A DNA stretch of 39,284 bases, from assembly GCA_031177985.1 (NCBI GenBank), contig JAPSJW010000006.1, positions 110,047 to 149,330 of the forward strand. The letters run 5' to 3'. The DNA comes from Microbacteriaceae bacterium (lineage in GTDB: Bacteria > Actinomycetota > Actinomycetes > Actinomycetales > Microbacteriaceae). The notes under the pieces were generated by a model that was not told the DNA's origin, ran no database searches, and saw only the letters and a list, made by a program, of their open reading frames with translations. Of this stretch, positions 32,482 through 39,284 are shown in pieces. Positions within the stretch are counted from its first letter, which is position 1, and every line of letters begins with the position of its first letter. A program made the position numbers and the translations under genes.

Positions 32482-35145
32482 GTGTCGGACTCCGAGAAGC
32501 CTACCCTCCTGCTCATCGACGGCCACTCGCTCGCATTCCGTGCCTTCTACGCCCTCCCCGTCGAGAGCTTCACGACCCGCGACGGCCAGCACACGAACGC
32601 CATCCACGGCTTCCTCGCGATGCTCATCATGCTGCTGCAGCGCGAGAATCCGACCCACCTCGCGGTCGCGTTCGACGTCTCCCGGGCCTCGTTCCGCACG
32701 CGGGAGTACGAGGAGTACAAGGCGACAAGGAGCGCCACGCCCTCCGAGTTCGTGGGGCAGGTTCCGCTGCTGCAGGAGTGCCTCGCGGCGATGAACATAA
32801 CGACGATCCTCAAGGAGGACTACGAGGCCGACGACGTGCTCGCGACCCTCGCCACGCGCGGCGAGGCCGAGGGCTACGAGGTGCTCGTCGTGTCGGGCGA
32901 CCGCGACAGCATCCAGCTGGTCGACGACAAGGTCACGCTGCTCTACCCCAACGTGCGAGGCGTCAGCGAGCTCAAGCGCTACGACCGCGCCGCGGTCGTC
33001 GAGCGGTACGGGGTGGAGCCGCACCAGTACCCCGAGATCGCGGCCCTCGTCGGCGAGTCGAGCGACAACCTGATCGGCATCGACAAGGTCGGCGAGAAGA
33101 CCGCCGTCAAGTGGATCACCCAGTACGGATCGCTCGAGAACCTGCTCGAGCACGCGGACGAGATCAAGGGTGTCGTCGGCGGGTACCTGCGCGATCAGAA
33201 GGACCGCGCCATCCGCAATCGCAAGCTCAACCGCCTCGTGAGGGACGTGCCGCTCGACGTCGAACTGGCGAACCTCGAGAAGCGCCCCATCGACGTGGAG
33301 GCGGTGCGCGCGATCTTCGACCGGCTGCAGTTCCGCACCCTCTTCGAGCGCCTGCTGAAGATCCACGGCGAGGAGTCGGGCGAGACCGTGGCGGCGACGC
33401 TGGCGACGGCCGCCACGCCCATCCCGCCGGTGCAGACCCCGACGGGGGCGGGCATCGCCGAGTGGATCGCGAAGACCAGCGCCCACGGCCAGCAGCCGCT
33501 CGGGGTGCGGGTCGAGTTCGGCCCGAACGGCGTCTCGGGCTTCGGTCTGGCGGGTCTCGAGGACACGGCGTACGTGCGCTGGGAGCAGGGCTCCGCCGAT
33601 GCCGCCGCGCTCGAGCAGTGGCTCGCGAGCGACGCCCCGAAGCAGGTGCACGACGCGAAGCGCCAGTACAAGCTGCTCGCCGGTGCCGGCATCGAGCTGG
33701 GCGGCATCGCGTTCGATCCGGCGATGGCCGCGTGGCTCATCCGCCCCGGGCAGAAGGCCGAGGACCTGCCGACCCAGGTCTACAGCTACCTCGGGGAGAC
33801 GCTCGTGCAGCCCGACCCCAATCAGCTGGTCCCCGCGACCGAGGCGGTCAGCCCGGCGACGGAGGCCTGGTACGTGCTGCGGGTGTCCGCCTACCTCGCC
33901 GAGCGTCTGGAGCCCGGCTCCCGTCGCGTGCTGGATGAGATAGAGCTTCCGCTGCTTCCCGTGCTCGCACGCATGGAGCTCGACGGCATCGCGGTGGACG
34001 CAGCGGGGCTTGCTCAGCAGGCCTCCGACCTGCGCGCTCGCGCGGCGGAGCTCGCGCAGAAGGCATACGCCGAGATCGGCCGCGAGGTGAACCTCGGCTC
34101 GCCCAAGCAGCTGCAGCAGGTGCTCTTCGAAGAGCTGGGCATGCCGAAGACCCGCGCCAACAAGACCGGCTACTCGACGGATGCCGCGAGTCTCGCCGAC
34201 CTGCAGGAGCAGAATCCGCATCCGTTCCTCGGGCTCCTGCTCGAGCACCGTGACGCGACGAAGCTGCTGCAGATCATCGAGACGCTGCAGGTCGCGATCG
34301 ACCGGGTCGGCCGCATCCACACGACCTATGACCAGACCGGATCCTCCACCGGACGCATCTCGTCGAACGACCCCAACCTGCAGAACATCCCGATCAAGAC
34401 CGAGGTCGGCCGCCGCATCCGCTCGACCTTCCGGCACGACGAGGGCTACGAGACGCTGCTGACGGCGGACTACTCGCAGATCGAGATGCGCATCATGGCG
34501 CACCTCTCGGGCGACGCCGGGCTCATCGAGGCGTTCAACTCGGGGGAGGACCTGCACCGTTTCGTCGGTGCGCGGGTGTTCGGCGTCGCTCCCGAGGACG
34601 TGACGCCGACGATGCGCACCAAGGTGAAGGCGATGTCGTACGGCCTCGCCTACGGGCTCAGCGCGTTCGGGCTCTCGAAGCAGCTGCGCATCGAGACGAG
34701 CGAGGCCAAAGAGCTGATGGCCGAGTACTTCGCCCGCTTCGGCGCCGTGCGCGACTACCTGCGCAGCGTCGTGGAGCAGGCCCGGGTCGACGGCTACACG
34801 ACGACGATGTTCGGTCGTCGCCGGCCGTTCCCCGACCTCACCTCGAACAACCGGGTGCTGCGCGAGAACGCCGAGCGCGCCGCGCTCAACTCGCCGATCC
34901 AGGGCACCGCGGCCGACATCATGAAGCGCGCGATGATCGCTGTCGCCGCCGACCTCCGCGAGCAGGACCTGCGCTCGAGGCTCCTGCTGCAGGTGCACGA
35001 CGAGCTCGTGCTCGAGGTCGCGCCGGGGGAGCTCGAGGCGCTGACGGGCATCGTGCGGAGCGGGATGGGCGGCGCCGCCGAGCTCAGCGTGCCGCTCGAC
35101 GTGCAGATCGGCACCGGACCGAACTGGGACGCCGCGGCCCACTGA
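32482..35145 (+). CDS. polA: DNA polymerase I, proofreading-deficient
   Basis: An 887-residue repair and Okazaki-fragment polymerase. Residues 1-300 form the 5' nuclease, with LLIDGHSLAFRAFYALP, YEADDVLATLA and VVSGDRDSIQLV. The middle domain has lost the 3' exonuclease residues: no Asp-x-Glu motif is present and the KRQYKLLAG segment lacks the usual Asp. The polymerase domain (about 510-887) is complete: motif A DYSQIEMRIMAHLSGD (about 663), O-helix TKVKAMSYGLAYG (about 714) and motif C VHDELVLE (about 838). The Phe of E. coli (F762) is Tyr here, as in M. tuberculosis Pol I. The GTG start follows a TAGGCT element. Confidence 0.96.
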   Translation: MSDSEKPTLLLIDGHSLAFRAFYALPVESFTTRDGQHTNAIHGFLAMLIMLLQRENPTHLAVAFDVSRASFRTREYEEYKATRSATPSEFVGQVPLLQECLAAMNITTILKEDYEADDVLATLATRGEAEGYEVLVVSGDRDSIQLVDDKVTLLYPNVRGVSELKRYDRAAVVERYGVEPHQYPEIAALVGESSDNLIGIDKVGEKTAVKWITQYGSLENLLEHADEIKGVVGGYLRDQKDRAIRNRKLNRLVRDVPLDVELANLEKRPIDVEAVRAIFDRLQFRTLFERLLKIHGEESGETVAATLATAATPIPPVQTPTGAGIAEWIAKTSAHGQQPLGVRVEFGPNGVSGFGLAGLEDTAYVRWEQGSADAAALEQWLASDAPKQVHDAKRQYKLLAGAGIELGGIAFDPAMAAWLIRPGQKAEDLPTQVYSYLGETLVQPDPNQLVPATEAVSPATEAWYVLRVSAYLAERLEPGSRRVLDEIELPLLPVLARMELDGIAVDAAGLAQQASDLRARAAELAQKAYAEIGREVNLGSPKQLQQVLFEELGMPKTRANKTGYSTDAASLADLQEQNPHPFLGLLLEHRDATKLLQIIETLQVAIDRVGRIHTTYDQTGSSTGRISSNDPNLQNIPIKTEVGRRIRSTFRHDEGYETLLTADYSQIEMRIMAHLSGDAGLIEAFNSGEDLHRFVGARVFGVAPEDVTPTMRTKVKAMSYGLAYGLSAFGLSKQLRIETSEAKELMAEYFARFGAVRDYLRSVVEQARVDGYTTTMFGRRRPFPDLTSNNRVLRENAERAALNSPIQGTAADIMKRAMIAVAADLREQDLRSRLLLQVHDELVLEVAPGELEALTGIVRSGMGGAAELSVPLDVQIGTGPNWDAAAH

Positions 35146-35180
35146 CTTGTGCCCCGGCACGGCGCCATGCAAGCCGCGCG

Positions 35181-35245
35181 ACACGCCGCTTCGGGGACAA
35201 CACGCCGCGCCCGCCGTGCGCGTCTCGTCGCGGGTGCGGCGTGTT
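35181..35245. terminator. Alternative hairpins downstream of polA
   Basis: AACACGCCGC (35199-35208) pairs perfectly with GCGGCGTGTT (35236-35245); after one mismatch CCCGC (35210-35214) pairs with GCGGG (35230-35234). A second copy, ACACGCCGC, at 35181-35189 could pair with the same right arm, so two mutually exclusive hairpins are possible. No T-tract follows, so termination is uncertain. It separates polA from the DeoR gene. Confidence 0.5.
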
Positions 35246-35281
35246 GCACCCGCCACGCACGCGCCACAACACCCCCGTTCG

Positions 35282-35322
35282 TGTCCGGTTGTTTGACATT
35301 CGGACATAAACGGACTTACATA
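35282..35322 (+). promoter_or_regulatory. Promoter and probable operator of the sugar PTS operon
   Basis: A perfect -35 TTGACA (35293-35298) with 17 bases to TTACAT (35316-35321), or 18 to TACATA. TGTCCG (35282-35287) and CGGACA (35301-35306) form an inverted repeat around the -35, and CGGAC recurs at 35311, one helical turn later. These look like sites for the DeoR-family regulator encoded just downstream, i.e. autoregulation. The leader is about 30 bases. Confidence 0.65.
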
Positions 35323-35358
35323 AGCGCAGAACCACATCCATTCGACGATGGAGTCGCG

Positions 35359-36120
35359 TTGTACGCACCAGAGCGCCACGAGCAGATCCTGGAGACTGCT
35401 CGCGCTCGAGGCCGCGTGGACGTCGCCGGGCTCGCCAAGGAGCTCGCCGTCACGCCGGAGACGGTTCGACGCGACCTGACCGCCCTCGAGCGCCGCGGAG
35501 TCCTGCGACGCGTCCACGGCGGGGCGATCCCGGTCGAGCGCCTCGGCGTCGAACCGGATGTCGCCGACCGCGAGGTGCACGCCGCCGCCGAGAAGGAGCG
35601 CATCGCCCGCGCGGCGCTCGAGGAGCTGCCAGACGGCGGCTCGGTCATCATCGACGCGGGCACCACGACCGTGCGTTTCGCGCAGCTGCTGCCCGACGAT
35701 CGCGAGCTGCTGGTCGTCACCCACAGCGTCCCCGTCGCGGCGGCCCTCGTCTCCCGCCCGAACATCTCGCTCCACCTGCTGGGAGGCATCGTGCGCGCCC
35801 GCACCCTCGCGGCCGTCGGGGAGTGGACGACGTCGCAGATCGACGACGTGTTCGCCGACGTCGCCTTCATGGGAACGAACGGCATCAGCGTCGAGCGCGG
35901 GCTGACCACGCCCGACATGGCCGAGGCGGGAGTCAAGCGTTCCCTCATGGCCGCCGCCCGCCGCACCGTCGTACTCGCGGATCACACGAAGTTCGGCCGC
36001 GAGGACTTCGCCCGCGTCGCCCCGCTCTCCGATGTCGACACGATCGTGACGGATGTCGGACTCGACGCCGAGCTCGGCGACGACATCGAGAACGCCGGCC
36101 CCCGGGTGGTGGTCGTGTGA
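35359..36120 (+). CDS. DeoR-family transcriptional regulator of sugar PTS operon
   Basis: A 253-residue repressor-type protein. The helix-turn-helix is at about residues 20-42 (DVAGLAKELAVTPETVRRDL) followed by the wing RRGVLRRVHGGAI. The sugar-phosphate sensing domain starts about residue 78 and shows IDAGTTTVRFAQLL, VVTHSVPVAAAL, LLGGIVRARTLAAVG and ADHTKFGREDFARVAPLSDVD. A TTG start at 35359 is chosen because GGAG lies 5 bases upstream and the protein then begins MYAPERHEQIL, the classic DeoR N-terminus. It would bind the repeats upstream and respond to a phosphorylated sugar such as fructose 1-phosphate. Its TGA overlaps the kinase start. Confidence 0.9.
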   Translation: MYAPERHEQILETARARGRVDVAGLAKELAVTPETVRRDLTALERRGVLRRVHGGAIPVERLGVEPDVADREVHAAAEKERIARAALEELPDGGSVIIDAGTTTVRFAQLLPDDRELLVVTHSVPVAAALVSRPNISLHLLGGIVRARTLAAVGEWTTSQIDDVFADVAFMGTNGISVERGLTTPDMAEAGVKRSLMAAARRTVVLADHTKFGREDFARVAPLSDVDTIVTDVGLDAELGDDIENAGPRVVVV

Positions 36121-37070
36121 TCGTCACCGTCACCCTCAACCCCAGCCTCGACCGCACCCTCGGGGTGGAGCGCTTGGTGCCCGGATCGATCGTGCGGTCC
36201 TCTGCTCCGCTCATCGAGCCGGGCGGCAAAGGCGTCAACGTGACCCGCGCGCTGACCGCGCACGGCATCCCGAGCACGGCCGTGCTGCCGATCGGCGGGG
36301 GAGAGGGCGCCGAGCTCGCTCGCCTGCTCGAAGCGGACCGCGTCAGCGCGCGGCTCGTGCCCGTGTCGGGTCGCACCCGCTCCAACATCACCGTCGTCGA
36401 GCCGGACGGCACCGTCACGAAGCTCAACGAGCCTGGCGTGCCGCTCGGCAAGGCCGACCTGATCGCGCTCAAGAGCGCACTGCGCTCCGCAATCTCGCGC
36501 GGCGACTGGGCGGTGTTCAGCGGCAGCGTCCCGCCGGGGCTCACTGAGCGCGACTGGCTGGATCTGCTGCGCACCGCGACGGATGCCGGAGCGGCTGTCG
36601 CCGTCGACACCAGCGGCGACGCGCTGAAGGCCGCGATCGGCGCTGCCCCGCTCCTCGTCAAGCCGAACCGCGACGAGCTCGCCGACCTGGTAGGGCGCCC
36701 GCTCACCTGCATCGCCGACGTGCTGCATGCCGCCCGCGAGATCGTGAGGCGCGGGGTCTCGTGGGTGCTCGCGACCCTCGGCGCGGACGGCGCCGTCCTG
36801 GTCGGGCGGGAGATCGAGCTCGTAGGCGAGTCGAAGATCGACCGCGCACGGAGCACGGTCGGTGCGGGCGACAGCTTCCTCGCAGGCTTCCTGGCGCGCT
36901 TCGCGCCCGGATCGACGGATGCCGAAGCGGCTCTCACCCAGGCGCTCGCCTGGGGCGCGGCCGCCGCCTCGCTTCCCGGCAGCGCCGTGCCCGGCCCCGC
37001 CGACATCCGTCTCGACAACGTCCAGCTGGTGGCGACACCGGACCTGGATCGGCCGCTCGTGGCCACCTAG
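36117..37070 (+). CDS. fruK: 1-phosphofructokinase (PfkB family)
   Basis: A 317-residue PfkB-family sugar-phosphate kinase. The hexose-phosphate signature TVTLNPSLDRTL starts the protein, GGKGVNVTRALTAHG (about 38-52) is the N-terminal PfkB motif, and STVGAGDSFLAGFLARF (about 243-259) holds the catalytic Asp. SGSVPPGL and KPNRDELADLVGR are typical of FruK and tagatose-6-phosphate kinases. It most likely converts fructose 1-phosphate to fructose 1,6-bisphosphate; tagatose 6-phosphate is an alternative. The GTG overlaps the DeoR stop. Confidence 0.88.
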   Translation: MIVTVTLNPSLDRTLGVERLVPGSIVRSSAPLIEPGGKGVNVTRALTAHGIPSTAVLPIGGGEGAELARLLEADRVSARLVPVSGRTRSNITVVEPDGTVTKLNEPGVPLGKADLIALKSALRSAISRGDWAVFSGSVPPGLTERDWLDLLRTATDAGAAVAVDTSGDALKAAIGAAPLLVKPNRDELADLVGRPLTCIADVLHAAREIVRRGVSWVLATLGADGAVLVGREIELVGESKIDRARSTVGAGDSFLAGFLARFAPGSTDAEAALTQALAWGAAAASLPGSAVPGPADIRLDNVQLVATPDLDRPLVAT

Positions 37071-37126
37071 CACCATGTCCATCCATCGACCCCGACCCGA
37101 TACTCGTACGAAGGAGTACTCGCCAG

Positions 37127-38368
37127 ATGTCTGATTACACTCCCACCGTCACCGGAACCGGTGCGCGCGCCCGCGTGCAGCGGTTCGGTGCGTTCCTCGC
37201 GGGCATGGTGATGCCCAACCTCGGCGCGTTCATCGCGTTCGGCCTCATCACCGCGCTCTTCCTCGATACAGGATGGGTGAACCTCCTGGCTGGCCGTGTT
37301 GTGGATAGCAAGCCGGTCGACACGCTGGAATGGACTGCTCAGATCGCGACCGTCATCGGCCCGCTGATCAACATCCTCATCCCGATCCTGATCGGATACA
37401 CGGGCGGCCGGATGGTCCACGGCGCGCGAGGCGCAGTCGTCGGTGCCGTGGGCACCGTCGGCGCGATGCTGGCACCGGTGGCTCTCGGCTTCATCAACCA
37501 GGACGGCGGCCAGCCGTACGCCTCGATCGCCGAGATCCCCTCCGCCATCCTCGGCGCCTTCATCATCGGCCCGCTCACGGCTCTGGCCCTGAAGCTGTGG
37601 GACAACTTCATCGCGGGTAAGGTGCGCGGCGGTTTCGAGATGCTCGTCGACAACTTCTCTGCCGGCATCATCGGCGGCATCGGAGCGATCGTCGGAATTT
37701 ACGTCGTCGGACCGATCAGCTATTGGATCGCCCAGGGGCTCGGCGCCGCCGCGAACTGGTTGGTCGATCTGAATCTGCTCCCGCTCGTGTCGATCGTCGT
37801 CGAGCCCGCCAAGGTGCTCTTCCTCAACAACGCCATCAATCACGGTGTCTTCACGCCACTGGGCAGCGCCGAGACGGCAGAGATCGGCCGCTCGATCTTC
37901 TTCATGATCGAATCGAACCCCGGGCCGGGTCTCGGAATCCTCACCGCGATGCTGCTGTTCGGGCCCCGCGCCATCCGCCCGACTGTGCCCGCGGCGATGA
38001 TCGTGCACTTCCTCGGCGGCATCCACGAGATCTACTTCCCCTACGTGCTCATGAAGCCTGTCCTGATCGTCGCGGCGATCGCAGGTGGCGCGACTGGCGT
38101 GCTCTGGGAGTCGATCTTCCGCCTGGGCCTTCGCAGCCCGGCCTCGCCCGGCAGCATCATTTCCTGGATCGTGGTCTCCCCGCCCGATCAGTTGGTGCTG
38201 ATCGTCATCGGCGTACTCCTGTCGGCCGCCGTCTCCTTCGTCGTCGGCATGCTCGTGCTCGGCTTCGGGCGCAAGGAGGCCAAGGAGGGCGACGAGGTCG
38301 ACCTCGAAGCCGCGAAGGAGCAGACGGCCGCGAACAAGGCCCAGTCCAAGCGGCCGGCCACGGCGTAG
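37127..38368 (+). CDS. PTS EIIC component, mannitol family
   Basis: A 413-residue membrane permease. It matches the IIC part of MtlA throughout: FGAFLAGMVMPNLGAFIAFG, LINILIPILIGYTGGRMVHG, FLNNAINHGVFTPLG, NPGPGLGILTAML and the substrate-site GGIHEIYFPYVLMKP (about 297-311). About eight to ten membrane segments lie between 20 and 375, then a charged tail ends the protein. Unlike classical MtlA it has no IIB or IIA fused; these are the next two genes. An AAGGAG ribosome site is 10 bases upstream. Mannitol or another hexitol is the likely substrate, but the FruK neighbour makes this uncertain. Its third codon positions look a little less GC-rich than those of polA. Confidence 0.9.
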   Translation: MSDYTPTVTGTGARARVQRFGAFLAGMVMPNLGAFIAFGLITALFLDTGWVNLLAGRVVDSKPVDTLEWTAQIATVIGPLINILIPILIGYTGGRMVHGARGAVVGAVGTVGAMLAPVALGFINQDGGQPYASIAEIPSAILGAFIIGPLTALALKLWDNFIAGKVRGGFEMLVDNFSAGIIGGIGAIVGIYVVGPISYWIAQGLGAAANWLVDLNLLPLVSIVVEPAKVLFLNNAINHGVFTPLGSAETAEIGRSIFFMIESNPGPGLGILTAMLLFGPRAIRPTVPAAMIVHFLGGIHEIYFPYVLMKPVLIVAAIAGGATGVLWESIFRLGLRSPASPGSIISWIVVSPPDQLVLIVIGVLLSAAVSFVVGMLVLGFGRKEAKEGDEVDLEAAKEQTAANKAQSKRPATA

Positions 38369-38404
38369 CCTCGGAATCAGCGAACAACGGAAGAAGGAGC
38401 CATC

Positions 38405-38713
38405 ATGGCAACCATCGACGGATCGAGCATCAAGAAGCTCATCGTGGCCTGCGACGCGGGCATGGGCAGCAGCGTGATGCTCGCGGGCACGCTCAAGAAG
38501 CAGCTCGCGAAGAACGGCGTGACGGTCGAGCACAGCTCGGTCGCCGAGATCCCCAAGGATGCCGACCTGGTCGTCACCCAGACGAGCCTCGCGGACCGCG
38601 CCCGCGGCGTCGTCCCCGACGTGCCGGTCGTCCCGTTCCAGCTGTTCCTCGGTGACCCCGCCGTGACGAAGGTCGTCAAGGCGATCCAGTCCGGCGAGAC
38701 GATCGAGGTCTGA
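38405..38713 (+). CDS. PTS EIIB component, mannitol/fructose type
   Basis: A 102-residue stand-alone IIB domain. The phosphocysteine is Cys16 in LIVACDAGMGSSVMLAGTL, the pattern of mannitol IIB. The rest (HSSVAEIPKDADLVVTQTSL then VPFQLFLGDPAV) matches the Rossmann-like IIB fold. It takes the phosphate from EIIA and gives it to the sugar carried by EIIC. GAAGGAG lies 6 bases before the ATG. Confidence 0.92.
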   Translation: MATIDGSSIKKLIVACDAGMGSSVMLAGTLKKQLAKNGVTVEHSSVAEIPKDADLVVTQTSLADRARGVVPDVPVVPFQLFLGDPAVTKVVKAIQSGETIEV

Positions 38714-38715
38714 CG

Positions 38716-39171
38716 TTGGCCGAGAACCAGACACCTCTGACCGAGCTGCTCGCCGAGTCGTCCATCCGTCTGGACGCGTCGGCGAGCGGCCGGGACGACG
38801 CCATCCGTCAGACCGGCCAGGCGCTGCTCGACGCGGGAGCGATCGACGCGAGCTACATCGACGCGATGCTGGAGCGCGAGAACTCGGTCTCGACCTACAT
38901 GGGCGAGGGCGTCGCGATCCCGCACGGCACACTCAAGGGCAAGGACTCGGTGAAGCAGGACGCCCTCGTGCTGCTCCGCTTCCCCGAGCCGGTCGACTGG
39001 GACGGCAACCCTGTCTCGGTCGCCGTCGGCATCGCGGCGAAGGGCAACGGCCACATCGCGATCCTGTCGCAGCTCGCCACGGTGCTGCTCGACCCCGAGA
39101 AGGCCGAGGCCCTGCGCACAGCGACGTCCTCCGACCAGGTGTACGCGCTCCTCGCCGACGAGGACGCGTAG
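38716..39171 (+). CDS. PTS EIIA component, mannitol/fructose type
   Basis: A 151-residue soluble IIA domain. The phosphohistidine is His70 in GVAIPHGTLKG, and the second conserved histidine is in GNGHIAILSQLATVL. Length and order match the IIA domain of MtlA/FruA. It is phosphorylated by HPr, which is not encoded in the window. A TTG start is used 2 bases after the EIIB stop; no other start lies close. Confidence 0.92.
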   Translation: MAENQTPLTELLAESSIRLDASASGRDDAIRQTGQALLDAGAIDASYIDAMLERENSVSTYMGEGVAIPHGTLKGKDSVKQDALVLLRFPEPVDWDGNPVSVAVGIAAKGNGHIAILSQLATVLLDPEKAEALRTATSSDQVYALLADEDA

Positions 39172-39178
39172 CCGTTCG

Positions 39179-39214
39179 GTGAAGGCGGTCACGTTCCACG
39201 CCCCAGGCGACGTG
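39179..39214 (+). CDS. Start of a probable zinc-type alcohol dehydrogenase, cut by poor sequence
   Basis: GTG at 39179, 8 bases after the EIIA stop, opens a frame reading MKAVTFHAPGDV. This matches the N-terminus common to zinc-dependent medium-chain dehydrogenases (MKA-hydrophobic-x-x-PGDV). The next base run is homopolymeric and the frame loses sense. In this operon a polyol or polyol-phosphate dehydrogenase would fit. Twelve residues are too few for certainty. Confidence 0.55.
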
Positions 39215-39284
39215 GGGGGCGGGGGGGACCCCCCCCCCCCCCGCGCGGCGGGGGGGGTGAAGCAGGGGGGGGGCGCCCGCGCCC
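39214..39284. other. Homopolymer-rich window end, probably unreliable sequence
   Basis: G runs of 6-9 (39214-39219, 39221-39227, 39250-39257, 39265-39273) and a C run of 14 (39229-39242) occur within 71 bases. Nothing like it is found in the other 39 kb. It interrupts a recognisable coding start, so a sequencing or assembly fault at a contig end is the simplest reading. Confidence 0.75.

Noticed and set aside
35149-35358. Upstream extension of the DeoR reading frame by 70 codons
   Set aside because: It crosses the hairpin, promoter and operator, is Arg/Ala-rich and not DeoR-like; the TTG at 35359 with its GGAG site fits the family N-terminus.
32389-35985. A 1198-codon open frame on the minus strand opposite polA and the DeoR gene
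   Set aside because: Same cause: antisense of a strongly conserved coding region, no recognisable domain, no ribosome site or promoter.
1-39284. CRISPR array, insertion sequence or prophage genes
   Set aside because: No regularly spaced repeats, transposase, integrase or phage structural genes are visible; the only mobile-element hint is the tRNA-Leu 3'-end copy.

Overview
This is a high-GC, gene-dense stretch of an actinomycete chromosome. The gene order (pyrF-gmk-rpoZ-coaBC-metK-priA-fmt-rsmB-rpe, then his, trp, lgt, gltBD, pyk, an ANTAR regulator and polA), the mIHF domain, the helicase-dead type of PriA and many leaderless GTG genes all point to Actinomycetota. Microbacteriaceae is my best guess at family; that is inference from gene order and style, not from a search.

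Bases 1-9955 are housekeeping genes on the + strand: the 3' end of pyrF, a guanylate kinase fused to an mIHF-like DNA-binding domain, RNA polymerase omega, CoA and SAM synthesis, primosome protein PriA, initiator-tRNA formylation, rRNA methylation, ribulose-phosphate epimerase, an FKBP prolyl isomerase and hisE. Bases 10016-17144 are an amino-acid block in which hisG-hisF-hisI-trpE-(Trp-associated membrane protein) overlap stop-to-start, followed by a small HGxxPAAW-type membrane protein and trpC-trpB-trpA. Then come lgt, gltB, gltD and pyk, closed by a clear intrinsic terminator at 25895-25924. The gltB/gltD junction carries a partial tandem duplication that creates a 20-residue mini-ORF.

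Bases 25966-32392 are a mixed-strand segment: a DUF4279-like protein, an SDR dehydrogenase with a coupled 32-residue acidic ORF, a RecQ-like helicase (-), a four-helix membrane protein, a DUF503 protein (-), a structured non-coding interval, tRNA-Leu(CAA) (-), an ANTAR response regulator, a second SDR and a hotdog thioesterase (-). All three convergent gene pairs end on one shared CTAG tetramer. An 18-bp exact copy of the tRNA-Leu 3' end lies 151 bp downstream of the tRNA end, as an attachment-site scar would.

PolA (32482-35145) is followed by a hairpin and a sugar PTS operon: a DeoR-family regulator with a strong promoter/operator, a 1-phosphofructokinase-type kinase, mannitol-family EIIC, EIIB and EIIA as separate genes, and the first 12 codons of what looks like a zinc-type alcohol dehydrogenase. 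The last ~70 bases are homopolymer-rich and probably unreliable sequence. The most discussable points are the mIHF-Gmk fusion, the tRNA-Leu scar and hairpin island, the gltB/gltD junction duplication, the CTAG-sharing convergent pairs, the leaderless-promoter pattern, a frame-independent excess of GCATCC/GGATGC, and the unusual pairing of a mannitol-type PTS with a 1-phosphofructokinase.
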